From: Trichopria drosophilae
Taxonomy: Eukaryota; Arthropoda; Insecta; Hymenoptera; Diapriidae
Assembly: GCA_030407085.1 (NCBI GenBank)
Contig: CM059586.1
Coordinates: 86,921,501-86,985,500 of the forward strand
Length of the DNA: 64,000 nt
Direction: 5' to 3'
Below are positions 13,394 through 26,500 of the stretch, in pieces (within the stretch, counting starts at the first letter, position 1; every line of letters begins with the position of its first letter). A program made the position numbers and the translations under genes. The notes below the pieces were generated by a model, which saw nothing but the letters and a program-made list of their open reading frames with translations, did no database searches and was not told the origin of the DNA.

Positions 13394-16348
13394 CCTCACT
13401 CCCTTACTTGATCTTGATGACAACTTCAAGGCTAGGAAACTAAACACTTTTAATGAATGCACTGAAATATTAACCATCGATAACCAATTATCCATACTAC
13501 ATTTTAATATTAGAAGCTTGAAACACAATTTTGATCAATTAGAAGTAATACACAGTACGTATTTACAGAAACTGGACATATTAGTTTGTACGGAAACTTG
13601 GAACCTTGAAAGTAAAGATTTATTTACCTTACAAGGATATGAAGCCATCTACAACGAGGGAAATGCAAATCAAAATGATGGTGTAATTATGTACATCAGA
13701 TCATCTCTTGGCTATACCTATGAAATTGTGCACATAGGGGCTCTTAAAGCAATTAAGCTTCAGGTATCTAACTCTAAAGAAGAGCGAAAAATAAGCATAA
13801 TCGCTGTGTACAAACTTCGTGCTGTTAACACACATACCTTCGTCACTGACCTACAGGATTACCTAGAAAATGTTGGTTTGGAGAATATCATAATAATTGG
13901 TGACCTGAACATAGATTTACTGTCGAACAATGTGGATAGTGAACATTATAAATCTACCGTGAGTTCACTTGGCTTCATATCAACTATTAATGATATAACT
14001 AGACCTGCAGGTTCTCACGGCACTTGTCTTGACCACATCTTCGTTAAAACTAAAGATCCACTGGATAATATAACATCTGGGATTATACAAGTAGAAGTGA
14101 CAGATCACTTTCCAGTTATGCTAACCATTGCTAATAAGCCTAAACAAGACTCAAACAGAAGTCCAACTATAGAGGTTAAACAAAAGATTAATATGAAACT
14201 ACTTCAGCAAGTCATAACATCAGAAATATGGAATGATGTATATGTTGAGAATAATCCAGACCTGGCAACTGAATTTTTCATAAGTAAACTAAAAAAATTC
14301 GTTGATACAGCTACCATATCCTTTCCAAACATAAATACTTGCAGTAAAAAACCTTGGGTCACTAAACAATTAATTAAAGACATGGAAACTCGTGATTTGA
14401 TGTACAAAAGATGGAAGGATATTCTCCATACAAACAAAAAGATGGAAACTAAACGTCGTCGAAATAAGTACACGTCGTTTAGAAACATGCTTAAAACGCG
14501 CATCAGGAACGCTAAGCTTAATTATCAGACATCACAAGTACAAAACGAAAAAAATCCAGCTAAGCTATGGAATGCAATCAACGAAATTATCAATAATGGA
14601 ACTGGAAGTGGAAGAACGAAACCGGATAAATTGCGAGACGAAGATGGCATCATTGTCAATGAAAAGCATGAGATTGCGAATAGGTTTAACAACTTCTTTT
14701 CGATGATGGGGAGCAAACTAGCAGCGAAAATAAAAGTACCGTTTTCTAGTACTGAGAACTCTATATGGCATCGCGACACTATGGTCTTATTTAATACTAC
14801 AATTTCGGAAATTGAATTTTTATTGTTGTCGTTAAAGGATAAGAAAGCCCCCGGGCATGATAATATTTCGGCTACAATCTATAAAAAATTTGCTAAATGG
14901 TTGGCACCTCCAATCTCTTTTATTATTAACCGTTCTTTTGAAACAGGAATATGTCCTAGGCATTTTAAACGAGCAATAGTTATACCAGTTTTTAAATCTG
15001 GAGATAAACTTGATATATGTAATTATAGACCTATTTCATTATTACCAGTAATTTCAAAAATCTTCGAAAAATGCTTAAAGAATAGAATTTATAGTTTTCT
15101 TCTTTCTAGGAATATCCTACATAACCATCAATATGGTTTTAGAAATAACATGTCTACGGAAATGGCAATAGCTGAACTAACTCGCAAAATTTATTTGTCC
15201 CTGGAATACGGCGAACCATGTTTGGCAATTTTTATTGATTTGGCCAAGGCATTTGACACATTAAAACATGAAAAATTATTAATTAAACTAGAATCTATCG
15301 GCCTGAGGGGCAAAGTGTTTAGTTTACTATCTAATTACTTACAAGATCGGTCTCAATGTGTTAAAATAGGGAATTGTTTCAGCCACAAGAGTAGTATAAC
15401 CTATGGAGTACCACAAGGTTCCATATTAGGTCCTTTGCTTTTTCTGATTTATGTAAATGATATGTTGCAAATGTATAACGAGGGAGAGATTGTAGCGTTC
15501 GCTGATGATACTGTCCTGGTGGTTAAGGATAAAACTTGGGATATGCTGGCTAATACAGCCACTGAGAAATTTTATAGATTAAATAATTATTTTACTGCTA
15601 ATTATTTAACAGTGAACAATAAAAAAACTGTATTTGTGCCGTTTGGCTGCTATAAGGACAGCATTCCGCAGGACTTAAACATCAAGATCCACACATGTAA
15701 CTCTAACAGCATTAATTGTAGTTGTGAAGAAATGTCGAGAGCTAGTCACGTTAGGTACCTAGGAGTTGAGATAGATTCTCATCTTAGGTGGGATTTTCAA
15801 ACCAAAAGTATCATAGGAAAATTAAGATATCTTGCTTGCGTTTTTGTGAGGCTCAAGAGAATTCTTGAGATACGTCAATTATTTAAAATTTACTATGCAC
15901 TCTTTTCATCCATTCTAAAATACGGAATCATAGCTTGGGTGGTACTTATATGAAGCACATAAAGTCACTTAAAGTCTTGCAAAAGCGCATGCTAAAAATT
16001 ATTTTAGGCAAAAGCATGAGATATCCGTCTAACAATATATTTCTGGATACTAAAATATTAGATATTCGGCAGAGTTTTTTAACAGCGGCGCTAACCTTTT
16101 CTATTGAAAATAATATACTTAGATATAGTAACCATACAGTTGACACAAGAAGGAATAGAAATAGGCTCGCAATCATCCCTGATAGGAAAAAAAAGGTAGC
16201 AAGACAATGCTTTGACTTTGTGGCAGCTAGGTGTTACAATTATCTAAGGCTTTATAAACATGATCTCAGAAATAATGTTAGAATAAAAGTTAAAAAAATT
16301 ATATTATGTAACTCGCGAATTAACTGTCGTAAAGCAGTGGAAGACTAA
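13383..16348 (+). pseudogene. LINE ORF2: AP endonuclease plus reverse transcriptase, one frameshift
   Basis: The open frame 13383-15953 (856 codons) carries an AP-endonuclease domain (LHFNIRSL, CTETW, IIGDLNIDLL, LDHIF, TDHFPVML). It then has RT motifs NYRPISLLPVISKIFEK, YGFRNN, AIFIDLAKAFDTL, GVPQGSILGPLLFLIYVNDM and the catalytic FADD. Near 15938 one base is missing in a G run, ending the frame early. The C-terminal part continues in the next frame (from GGTYMKHIKSLKVLQKR) to 16348. Otherwise the frame is intact. The enzyme nicks target DNA and reverse-transcribes the element RNA in the nucleus. Confidence 0.92.
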
Positions 16349-16689
16349 AGTTTGTATCACCCACACCCTACGTTGCAAAAATGATCGGTATCCTTTTTAT
16401 CTAATGTAAATTTTTGTTTTTTTTTCTAGGTAAAGAAACCTTTAACTATGTATGTAACTTGAAAAAAAAAGTTATTTTTGTCGTTGCTTAGTATGTAAGT
16501 TAGTTTTTAGTTTTTTTTTTCTCTTTTTGTAAAGATTCTCTTAAATCCGCGGAGGTTTATATTATAACACTTCTGCTTCTTTCGCGAACGGGCTATGCCT
16601 TGCGAATATGATAGTTGTACTTTTCTCTAGTCCTAGGTATTAATATATTATTGTAAATTAAGATATTTTGTATTGAAATGATGAGAACA

Positions 16690-16715
16690 AATTATTATTA
16701 TTATTATTATTATTA
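16690..16715 (+). repeat. (ATT)n microsatellite tail of the LINE
   Basis: Uninterrupted TTA/ATT triplets at the 3' end of the LINE, in the place of a poly(A) tail. The minus-strand relative at 30.8 kb ends in the same type of run. Confidence 0.8.
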
Positions 16716-17314
16716 TAAAATAAATAATATTTTTTAAATAAATAAAAAATATTTTTGTTTTTTTAACTGTAAACTTTGACGTAAATGTCCATAGAACGAA
16801 GATGTTTTAGAATTGGTTAAAAAATACTCTCAAATTTGTTTAGATTTTTTAAATGACTTTTTTCAAAATTTCGATTTTTTTAATTTTTCACAGATAAAAA
16901 ATTGTGACAATACATTTTGAAAAAATTCTAGGGTATTCTTCGACTTATTCCAGAATATAATTGTTCTTATAAAGTTTTTTTCTACAGTCCATAGTTTTCA
17001 AGAAAAACGATTGTTAAATTTTGATATGGAATTTGTAAATGCTGCTGGAGCCATTTTGAATCTAACGCTGAAAGTAACATATTGTATCGAAAACTCGATA
17101 TTTGTAAAAAATGCGTTTTGAAAAAAATCATATTTTTCTACTATATATGTCAAAATCATATATAAATTTAAATTTTTAATAATTTTCATACTACCGTTCG
17201 AAAGAGTGGCCTCAAAATTGGTAGAATCTGATAGTTTTTATTTTTTTGAAATTTATTTCATATTGAAAATAAGCGTTGAAGTTGCGGTAAACTTTCTGTG
17301 CATTTCGGCGTTCA

Positions 17315-18171
17315 CCCTTTGCGGCGCAGTGGTAACCCAGATTACCACCTTTTTAATTCACATCTTTTCTGTCAAGTTTCAAAATCTTTTTACAGTGGTA
17401 GAGGGGGCTTTTTAGTACGTAACGAAAAGGATCATAAATGCAATTAATCAAAATTATTAACAAGTATAAATAAATAAATTTAAAAAATCGTCGATTTTTG
17501 AGAAAGAAATCGTTTTTGAACGAACTAAAAGGTAAATTAGAACGAAATTTGGTACTCGGGGTTTTTTTGGGGTTGCTAATTACGAATTTAAGTCGGTCTT
17601 GAAAAATACAAAATGGTGGAAACAATATGGCGGATTAATTTTTAAAAATTCATCTGATTTACTTGAAACTCGTTACTCGGGGGTTTCTGGGGTCGCCGAT
17701 TACGAATCTGGCCTCGGATTTTGAATATTCAAAATGGAGGATCCAAGATGTCCGATCGAAATATGAAAATGTACCCGATATTGATGAAGCTGTGTACTCG
17801 GGGGTTTTTGGGGTCGCTTATTACGAACATGATCTCTGACTTTTATATTTCAAATTTAGAGTACACAGAGTATCAAGTTTTATCTCTATCAAGTCATTTT
17901 TACATTTTTGTAGGCCATCTTGGATCCACCATTTTGAATTTACAAAATTTATCTTCATATTCGCAATCAGCGATCCCAAAAACCCTCGAGTACCAACTTT
18001 CAAGTAAATTCAAAATCAAGTAAATTTTTTACATTTACGTCGGCCATCTTCGAGCCGCCATTTTGAATTTACAAAATCTGACTTCAGATTCGTAATCAGC
18101 GTCCCCGAAAACCCCCCGTGTAACAATTTTCAGCTGTTTTCCGTATAAAGAAAAACGTGCGTCGCAAAGGG
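17315..18171. mobile_element. TTAA element nested in the terminal repeat of another
   Basis: Ends CCCTTTGCGGCGC and GCGTCGCAAAGGG are imperfect complements. It is flanked by TTCA (17311-17314, a decayed TTAA) and TTAA (18172-18175). The interior is mostly GATTACGAA-type repeats (17540-18130) that switch orientation midway, near 17890. No transposase. Confidence 0.75.
17540..18130. repeat. Array of about 115-bp GATTACGAA/ATGGCGGA repeats
   Basis: Units contain ACTCGGGGGTTT, GGGGTCGCTxATTACGAA, then a TCxGATTTTxAAAATTC-like core, then AAAATGGNGGATCCAA and ATGGCGGAC. At least three units read on + and two or more on -, so the array is itself an inverted repeat. Confidence 0.8.
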
Positions 18172-18182
18172 TTAATGGATAA

Positions 18183-19458
18183 TGTAATTTCCTACCTTAC
18201 CGTAAGGCGTATTCTGGTGCCCTCTGTGTGTACTTGACAGAATCACTGCGGTGTATCATCTATGTATTACATTTTTTCCGGGATTTAAGCGAGTTTAAGA
18301 AGAAATTTAAGAACACAAAGTGCAAAAAGGAATTTGAAGTTCAAGATGTCCAAGATCACAAAACTCACCGAATTTCGCGTACATACGTATAAAAAATGTA
18401 TGCAATTAATTTTATTTTAATACCAATTAAATTATATCGTGTGTGATTATTAAACATATTTTTTACGAACATATTTACGCGTTTATGAACACAATGCTAG
18501 AGTTTGAAACTGGATTCAAAAAATATTTGCGCATTCGTACACAACAAATTAAAGACATTGAACAAAGGAATGTTTAATATCAAAACTATCACTGAGGAAG
18601 AAATTGTTAAAACATAAACAAAAAATATATTTGTCCTCTGCACAATGAAATTTGAAGAAATAGAACAAAGGACCAAATTCAGACTAAAAATACAAACTTC
18701 TAGATTTTTCGATCTTTGTTTTCATTGTACAAGTAAAAATTTGCCGCCAAAATTGTTACGAACAATAAAATACCCAAGAAAATTTGTTAAATGTAAAATA
18801 CAATTCTTGTATACAATTTTAATGGAACAAAGACATTTTTCCGTGTTGCATAAAGAAAAACAACAAAAGTAATTTTTTAGTGCGTTTTTGAATTAGCAAA
18901 AAAGAATTAAAAGAGATTGTTGGAATGGGAATATATTTTTTTCCTTATTAATTATTCGAATTTTCAATCCTTTTGTGTCGATTACACAAATGTACCTATA
19001 TACATATATGTAGATTGCGTTCGTGTAGTTCCCCCACGTTCAACAAAGCCATTGCCGGAAATCAGTCCCAATAGCCGAGTATCTTTTATTGCAAATTCCA
19101 AATTCCGAACATTCTGTTCTTAGATTGGAGGATTGTCTAATTCGAACCCCGCAATTGATAATGCAAAAATCGCGAAAGTCAGGAAAGTAAACGGCAGATA
19201 CGATAATGCAACATTGTCCGCGGGTATAAAACCCAGATAATAACTGCTGTACCCGAAATTCATGTACCAGGTGAGATTTTTTATCATTTTCCTCATCAGC
19301 CGGCAGAATTGGGTAAATTAATATCTCGAAAATTCGCAAGTCGCGACACCGGTTGGAGGTTATGTCTGTATATGGGCACAACCGCCCAAATAAATATTAA
19401 TACACAACAAAAATACCAAAATTCCAGTTTGAAAAGGTTATTTCAAATTAAGTTTCAG
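18183..19458 (+). other. EDC4 5' flank, no recognisable gene
   Basis: AT-rich sequence between a transposon boundary and the first recognised EDC4 exon. It must hold the EDC4 promoter and any 5' untranslated or short coding exon, but I could not identify these. Open frames here are short and do not resemble known proteins. Confidence 0.4.
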
Positions 19459-19481
19459 ACTGTCCAAAAACAACTTCCGAA

Positions 19482-20575
19482 ATGATCAAAAGCGGAGAAG
19501 ACAACTGCAGGCATTTTGTGCAGACTGTGTAAGTAAAACTGATGAAATTTCTAAAAATAGGTTTCAAATGATAATTTTCCTCCTATTTATCTTGTGATTT
19601 TTAATCGTTTTTATGGCAGAGAATATACAGGTCAAGATGATCACAATTCCGTCGAGATTATTAGTTCGAAAGTTAATATTATTCCATCGCCGGGGGGACA
19701 TAATCACGGAAGTTCCAAGGTGAAGTTGAAAAATATTGTCGATTTCACATGGGAACATCGATATTATACCGGACAATTGCTTGCGATTGATTTATCTGGA
19801 AAATTCATGGCATATGGAATAAAAGGTTACAATTTTCCCTATTACAAGTGTAAAATATCGTAACAATGTTTAATTTATAGCTGGAACTGGAAACGGAGTA
19901 GTCAGAGTCGTATATAAGGAACACAGGACTCTAATTCGGGGCATGAGAGGTTTAATCCAAGATCTCGCATTCGCTCATGTTCTGACTCCAATTTTGGCAT
20001 GTGTCGATTATACCGGAAGTCTTTTCGTGTACACGATCGAAGCGTCAGCAACGGAAATATTGTACTCTCGAATATTACAAATTAATGCAGACGATGTTGC
20101 ACCGATGACTCATCGAGTAATTTGGTGTCCGTTCATCCCGGAAGAAGAAGTAACCGACGCCGACGAAGTCTCTAAATTACTCGTTTTAACTCGGGGATCC
20201 AAAGCGGAACTTTGGTCCGTTGCTGCAGCGTCTAGAATTTGGGCAGAACCGATACAGGTAATTGTAATCGTAAATATTTCTACAGATTTCTTAATTAAAA
20301 TTGTTGTAGGCGAACGATCCCCAATTTCAAGAAAACCATGTAATGTTGGAACTTCACCAACATAACGGCACGATAATCGAGGCTACTTTCAGTCCCGACG
20401 GTACTGCTCTGGCAACGGGAAGCTCGGACGGCGAAGTGAAATTTTTCCAAGTTTATTTGCCGGGCAATGCTCACCAGAACGGACCACCCCGATGTTTGCA
20501 TCAATGGAAACCGCACGATGGTCGTCCGATATCCTGCCTGTTTTTCCTCGACGATCACAAAGGCTACAATCCAGA
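19482..20575 (+). CDS. EDC4: EDC4 exons 1-4: N-terminal WD40 region
   Basis: Exons 19482-19528, 19620-19825, 19881-20257 and 20310-20575 encode the start of the beta-propeller. Family-typical stretches are FTWEHRYYTGQLLAID, LAFAHVLTPILACVDYTGSL, VIWCPFIPEEE, FSPDGTALATGSSDGEVKFF and CLHQWKPHDGRPISCL. The propeller continues at the start of exon 5 with FWRFAITGCDNNSELKVW. The donor at 19826 reads GTTACA, weaker than the others (GTAAGT, GTAATT), but using it joins cleanly to the acceptor before 19881. The introns here are 91, 55 and 52 bp, close to the minimum for insects. Confidence 0.9.
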
Positions 20576-23500
20576 GTAAGTAAAACTTTAACCTATAATA
20601 ATGTAAAAATTACTTTTCACTTTGGTAAGTCTAAAGCCTGGTGTAAAACCGCTTTAATTATTTATTTTAAACAAAACCTATCGTAATAATTTAATTTTAT
20701 TCGTAATAATGAACTCTGGGAGCAAAAGAGTTCCTGATTTCATATCAGATATAATTAACCCATTATCACCTGACAATTTTTATACTTCATTTTCAATCAA
20801 GTATTTCGTATGAAAATCAAAGTTGAAAACAATTGAGAGGTGCGTATCCTACTGTTTTCGAGGTCGCTCTTCAAGATTCCGAGGTCAAAATTGAGTTTCA
20901 GCCATCAGAAATTCCAATTTGACGCCGAATATGAAAAAAATTTCCAAAAAATTGGGAATTTTGTATTCCTATCAATTTTTTTTGAGCTATTAGAATATTG
21001 GGATTCTATTGAAACTCTGAACAAAGGTGAACAAAATACTTCAATTTTAAGGAAAAATTTTACTTTTATACCCTACATCATTCTAACGACCTCAAAATGG
21101 CCGAAATAATGAAAATGTCTTTGAGAAATTTCTGGACGTTCTAACTCAAAAACGACCAACTTTTTTAAAAAAATGCCCAGAATGAAAAGTTCTTAAAATT
21201 CATTAAGGAGGTAGTCGCGTGAAACGATTTTTTTACGAAGTCTTTCATTTTTTCACCAAACGTTAATGACGTTGATATCAATACGTGGTTAAAATTTCAG
21301 AAAGCCTGTCCGTACGATAATGGAGATAATCGTCCTCAAAGTTTCACTTTTTAACACGTGTTCCCCATACTAAGCCTTTGCCGACATGACATATTAATTA
21401 TTTACAGAAAAACGGTATTTACCGTTTTTATAAAAAACTAATATGTTGTGTAAAATATATTAAAGAACATTGTAAAAAAAATTGAAGAACCCTAGCGGTA
21501 CAGTTTTGTAATAATATTAATTTATTTATTTATTTATTTATTAGAATCATATGGGCGTACACGCCCATTTACATAAAAAATATAACAAAAAGTTATGGCG
21601 CATAACATACAAATAAAAGTAATTGAAAAAATCAGTAATAACATAAATCTAAAGAAATGAATAATAATAATAAGTAACAAAAATAATTAACATGATTGCC
21701 TACAGTAAATAATAAATCTCAATTTCATAACTAAGTAGCATTATAGTTCTGTAATAACAAATTTCTACAGCGATAACGAAAGGTTATATCCGAAACAATG
21801 GTAATAATATTCTTTGGTAAATCATTCCAAAGGCGAGTTAACCTAAATACAACAGAGTTAGAGCACCGATTAGTTCTACAGCTTCTTTCCTGTAGAACTC
21901 TAAAATTTGCACTAGGGTAATTTATCTCGCGTTCAACAAAAAGATCAGTAACAGATGCTGACAAAATTTCCTTTTTTAGAATTTTCCGAGTTAATATAAC
22001 ATCGTTAAACCTATGTAGAGATTCAATGGTTGGGATCTTGAAAAAAGTCGATATCCTAGAATAATCATGCGAAAAATAATCAAATGGTTGACGAGTTTTG
22101 TATGCGAGATACCGATTAATAAATAGACAGCGAAATTATGTCGTGAGCATAAAATGTAGCACGTGAACGTAAAATGCGAGGTTGCCGTTTCGAAATTTTG
22201 CTGATGTTGGTGTACACAGACACGATTCCTTGAGAAATTAGTGTGTAACAGGCGTCCATCAAGTACACTCTCCCCCAAAACGTTCATTACGCGCACTGAA
22301 GAAACAAAGTGGCGTCTGTGGATTTATGTGGGGTAGACTTTTGACGGGTACTGTCGCACGACTACCTCCTTAAGCGATATAGTGGAGTTTTTTCAAAATT
22401 TTTTGATGACATTTTGAGAAATTTTTTTTCAACATTTTGTTCAAAATTGTAATTTATTTGAAAAAATTCTGAAAAAAATTTAGTGTATTCTTTGATGAAT
22501 TTTTAGAGTTATTTTTTCTTTGCAATTTTTTCGAAAAGTTGATAGTTTTCGAGGAAATGAATTTCAAATATTATAGTTTAGGATTTTTTCCCCCCAAAAT
22601 CTATCAACTTTGGGAAAAAAATGTAAAGAACAACAAACTCGCAGAATTCATAAGTGAATACACCAAATTTTTTTCAGAATTTTTCATAAATTTCCACAAG
22701 GTTTGCACCTGAGACCTATCCTTTTTGTGTTGTTTATTAATGATATCAATCTCTCAATTATATATTCACGGTTTCTAAGTTACGCTGATGATGTTAAGAT
22801 ATTTGCAATGATTAAATCCCCAATTGATGCATCAAATTTGCAACGAGATTTGAACTCTATTTCTGTATGGGCTAGCACAAATCGTTTTAAATTAAATATT
22901 CGTAAATGTAAAACGATATCATATTGTAGGTGTACCTCTCCGATGGCATTTACTTATTTACTGGGTGATGAACCCATTCAGGCTGTCTTATCTATTAATG
23001 ATTTGGGAGTGATTTTTTATCAAAGTTTCAAGTTTTCTGAACATATTCGTACAATAATCAGTAAATGTTACTCAATCTTAGGTTTTATAAAACGTTCTAC
23101 TTCTGATTTCTCTTCTATTCCTGCAATCATAAATTTATATAAATCAATTGTTTTATCAATTTTAACTTATGGATCAATTATTTGGCGCCCTTTTATTTCT
23201 AAAGATATTGATCAGCTTGAAAAGGTTCAACACAGGTTCTTAAGATATTTGTCGTATAAATCAGGTACTCCTATGAGTTTATGAACCATGATTATTCTAC
23301 GGTTGCTTCTAAATTTTCAATACCATCAATTTATTCAATACATCATATTATTGATTTACTATTTGTCCGTAAAATTACTACGGGTATGATTAAATCTGAG
23401 CAAATATCTTCGTTGTTCTCTACTCGTTCTCAACCGTATTCATTGCGTTGTTATCGGGATATTTGTGAAAATAATAGTAAATCTCGTTATGGATTTCACT

Positions 23501-26500
23501 CTAGTGTAGCTAGACTCAGGCGTGAATGGAACAGTGTTCCCGGTGATGTAAAAAACACTATTAGTTTTATATCATTTCGATTTAAAGTGCGACGAGTATT
23601 ATACACTTATTATTAAGTTTTTTATTTTGTTTTAACATACGGTTCTCAATTACTCTATTACCAAATTTTTTGTTTCTTTTCTTTGTTATTCAAATTGCGC
23701 TGATTATGTCAGAATATTTTTGTACAAAGGTCTTATAGACCGTTTATTTCTTTAAATAAATAAATAAATAAAATAAATAAATAAATTATAATTTTGAAAA
23801 AGATTTTGAAAACTGTCATAACAAAAATCTGAAAAAATTCCACTATATTTCTCGATTAATTCTAAGAACTTTTCATTCTTAGCATTTTTTTATAACAGTA
23901 TGTAGTATTTGAGTTAGAACGTTTTTAACGTTTAGAACGAAAATTTTGATTGTTGACGCCATTTTGAGGTCGTTACAATGATGTGGGGTATAAAAGTAAA
24001 ATTTGTCCTTAAAATTGAAGTATTTTGTTCACCTTTGTTCAGAGTTTCAATAGAATCTCAATATTCTAATAGCTCGAAAAAAATTGATAGTAATAAATAA
24101 TTCCCAATTTTTTGGAATTTTTTCAAAGTTCGGCGCCATATTGGAATTTTTTATGGCTGAAACTCAATTTTGACCTCGGAATCTTGAAGAGCGACCTCGA
24201 AAACAGTAGGATACGCACCTCTCAATTGTTTTCAACTTTGACTTTGATATGAAATACTGGATTGATAATTAAGTATAAAAAATGCCATTTCAGGCGTTAA
24301 TGGGTTAATACACAAAAAAGAGAAAAATCATCAAAAGATAAAATAATAGCAAAAAAAAAAACGTTGGTAGGTCTAAAGCCTGGTGTAAAACCACTTTAAT
24401 TATTTATTTTAAACAAAACCTATCGTAATAATTGAATTTTATTCGTAAAAATTACTTATTACTTCGATCCTACAGCGCTCAGTTTTGGAGATTTGCCATA
24501 ACCGGATGCGACAACAATTCGGAACTGAAAGTTTGGTCATGCGAACTGTGGACTTGTCTCCAGACTATTCAGTTTTCTCCGATACCGTCGACTGGAAAAT
24601 TACCGATGTTAAAAGCTTGTTTGGATATGCGAGCGAGCTATCTGGTCTTGTCCGACATTTACAACAAAGTTCTGTACATTATGGGAATTACAAAGGACAA
24701 CGACGAAGCAGCAGCGTGCATCAACACGATTTCAGAGTTCCTGCTTCCGTATCCCATTCTAAGTTTCACAATTATCGATGCCTATTATAACGGACGCAGA
24801 CCGATGAGCGAATCGTTGGAAGATCTATGCGACGAGGATATGGAGGATCAACTTGTCATTCGCTTGTTTCTGGTTCAACCGAAGTCGCTGCAAGAAGGCC
24901 ATATCGCATTCAGGCCGGTTAAACACACCAACAACTGTTTGATGGATTCTTTAACGCAGAATTCTGTCAACTATAATGAAAATCTAACAGACATCGAAAC
25001 TGTGAATCTCAACGGTTCAGAAATCGTAAATGGCGAGGAAGAAGAAGAAGAAGAAAATAACGACAAAGATACTATGGAATCGACAAACCATAGCGCAGGA
25101 TTGAATTTAATGACACCTGACGCATTTAGTTCTCCGGCTAAAAAGGATAATACGTTAGATTCAGCTTCGCCAAGTCCGCAATTAAACGTTATTTCTTCTA
25201 GCCCGTCCCTGGCGCAAGCGGTGCAGGCGCTAAATGCTTCCGATCCTCCTCTTGTGGCAAGTAACTTCGAAGACCAAGCACCTCCCAGCGGGGGAAGTAG
25301 CCCATCCAGAGAAGTCAGAGAAATTATGTCCCTCGCAGATCCGGAAGAAGGCGAAAGCGAAACTAAAGTCGAATCGAATGACAGCGGTGAAAATTGGTCA
25401 AATATTCCGATGGGTTTGTTGAGCAGCGCGGTTCAAGACATGTGTAACGCCTCCGCAATGCAAAATGACGATTTCGTGGAAGAAGAAGACAAAGCAGAAA
25501 AGAAAGATATGCCATCTGCTGCTTCTGCGACCAGAGAAGTAAAAAATATTTGGGATCTAACAAACGACATTTACAGCGTAGCGAATAAAATGGACAGCGT
25601 CATAGAAACGATGCAAGATCAAAGGCAAGAAATCTCGGAACTTAAGGCAGAACTGGCAAGGTTAAGGCTTCAGGACGAGTCGTCGAGTTTAACTCGGGTG
25701 GAGTCTACGATAACCAGGGTAGCTCAGCAACAGAGTGCCAAATTCGAAGAAACCGTATTTAGTCAGATGTCGCAACAGTTGGACTTTTTCAAAACTGTCG
25801 ACAGTACAATCGCTAACAAAATTGAAGCAGTTTTACCCAGTTCGATTCAAGATTTCATCGAATCAACGAAACAGGAACTTAGGATAGATGCTACGTTAGT
25901 CGAGGAACTCATTAAAAAGAATCTGTCGGTTCTTATAAACGGAACCTACACGAGAGAAGCATTCGCATTGGCAGCATCGTCGTCAGTGAAGCCGGCTCTG
26001 GAATGCGCTTTCCGAGAAGCCTTTGTTAATATATTGTTGCCAGGATTCGAGAAAGCTTCGCAAAATATGTTTAAGCAGATGCACGAGACATTTTCGACCG
26101 GAACAGAACAATGTAAGTTATATTCTCTAATTCTTAAGCTATATTTTAATATTTCACAGAATAAAATACAAATTCGGGGCATCTTTCTATACCGAATATG
26201 CATTAAAAAAAATATGCATATCTTTTCCTACTAATATGTTTTACCACAACAAAACAAGTAATAATTCACTCGATACTACAAATTTATTTACCGGACATTT
26301 TTCAAATTCTTATTCTCCAATTTCACTTCTTCCCTTAACTAAAACCAATTGTTCTACTACCTTCGGTGACATACTAAGGACGATTTAGAATGTTCTATCA
26401 GCCGATTAGATGATAGTATTCCTCCAATACAGGGCTCCCAATCAGTCTCTTTTTAGGAAATTAGTCTCTTTTTTTGACTTTAGGCCCTTTTATTTCCTTT

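Larger units (their letters stand above)
11490..16720 (+). mobile_element. Nearly full-length non-LTR retrotransposon (CR1/Jockey-group LINE)
   Basis: ORF1 with a PHD-like Cys/His finger and CCHC knuckles overlaps ORF2 (endonuclease and reverse transcriptase) by 11 bases. It is followed by a 3' UTR and an (ATT)n tail at 16690-16715. PHD-bearing ORF1 and a microsatellite tail suggest the CR1/Crack/Daphne side of the group; this is from memory. It is inactive here: ORF1 has a frameshift, stops and an inverted duplication, and ORF2 has a one-base deletion. The relatively intact frames mean a fairly recent insertion. It lies inside the TTAA element 11194-18182. Confidence 0.88.
11194..18182. mobile_element. 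TTAA-bounded inverted-repeat element holding a LINE and a nested element
   Basis: Left TTAA at 11190-11193 then CCCATTAACGCC; the right arm reads CATTTCGGCG near 17301-17310. Inverted arms pair 11194-11470 with 16780-17310, for example TTCAACGCTTATTTT and its complement. A LINE occupies the centre. At the right the terminal repeat is split: GGCG, then TTCA (decayed TTAA), a nested element 17315-18171, then TTAA and TGGATAA. Removing the insert gives the mirror of the left end apart from small changes. Confidence 0.7.
20759..24304. mobile_element. TTAA-bounded inverted-repeat element (piggyBac-like ends)
   Basis: Left TTAA (20755-20758) is followed by CCCATTATCACCTGAC; right end reads GGCGTTAATGGG followed by TTAA (24305-24308). 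Subterminal inverted repeats extend several hundred bases: 20820-21120 pairs with 23900-24250, for example GGTGCGTATCCTACTGTTTT against its complement near 24205. TTAA duplication with ends starting CCC is characteristic of the piggyBac superfamily. No transposase frame is present, so it is non-autonomous. Confidence 0.75.
20576..24475 (+). other. EDC4: EDC4 intron 4 (3.9 kb) with nested transposons
   Basis: GT donor at 20576 and AG acceptor ending 24475. An 85-bp direct repeat (20622-20706 and 24364-24448, three mismatches by eye) brackets most of it. Between the copies lies a TTAA-bounded inverted-repeat element (20759-24304). That element contains a second TTAA element (21207-22369) with a minus-strand LINE fragment, and a plus-strand LINE fragment (22690-23790). 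Without the insertions the intron would be a few hundred bases. Confidence 0.8.

Noticed and set aside
24485..24790. Second overlapping frame at the start of EDC4 exon 5
   Set aside because: Shadow of the EDC4 frame, which has clear WD40 homology.
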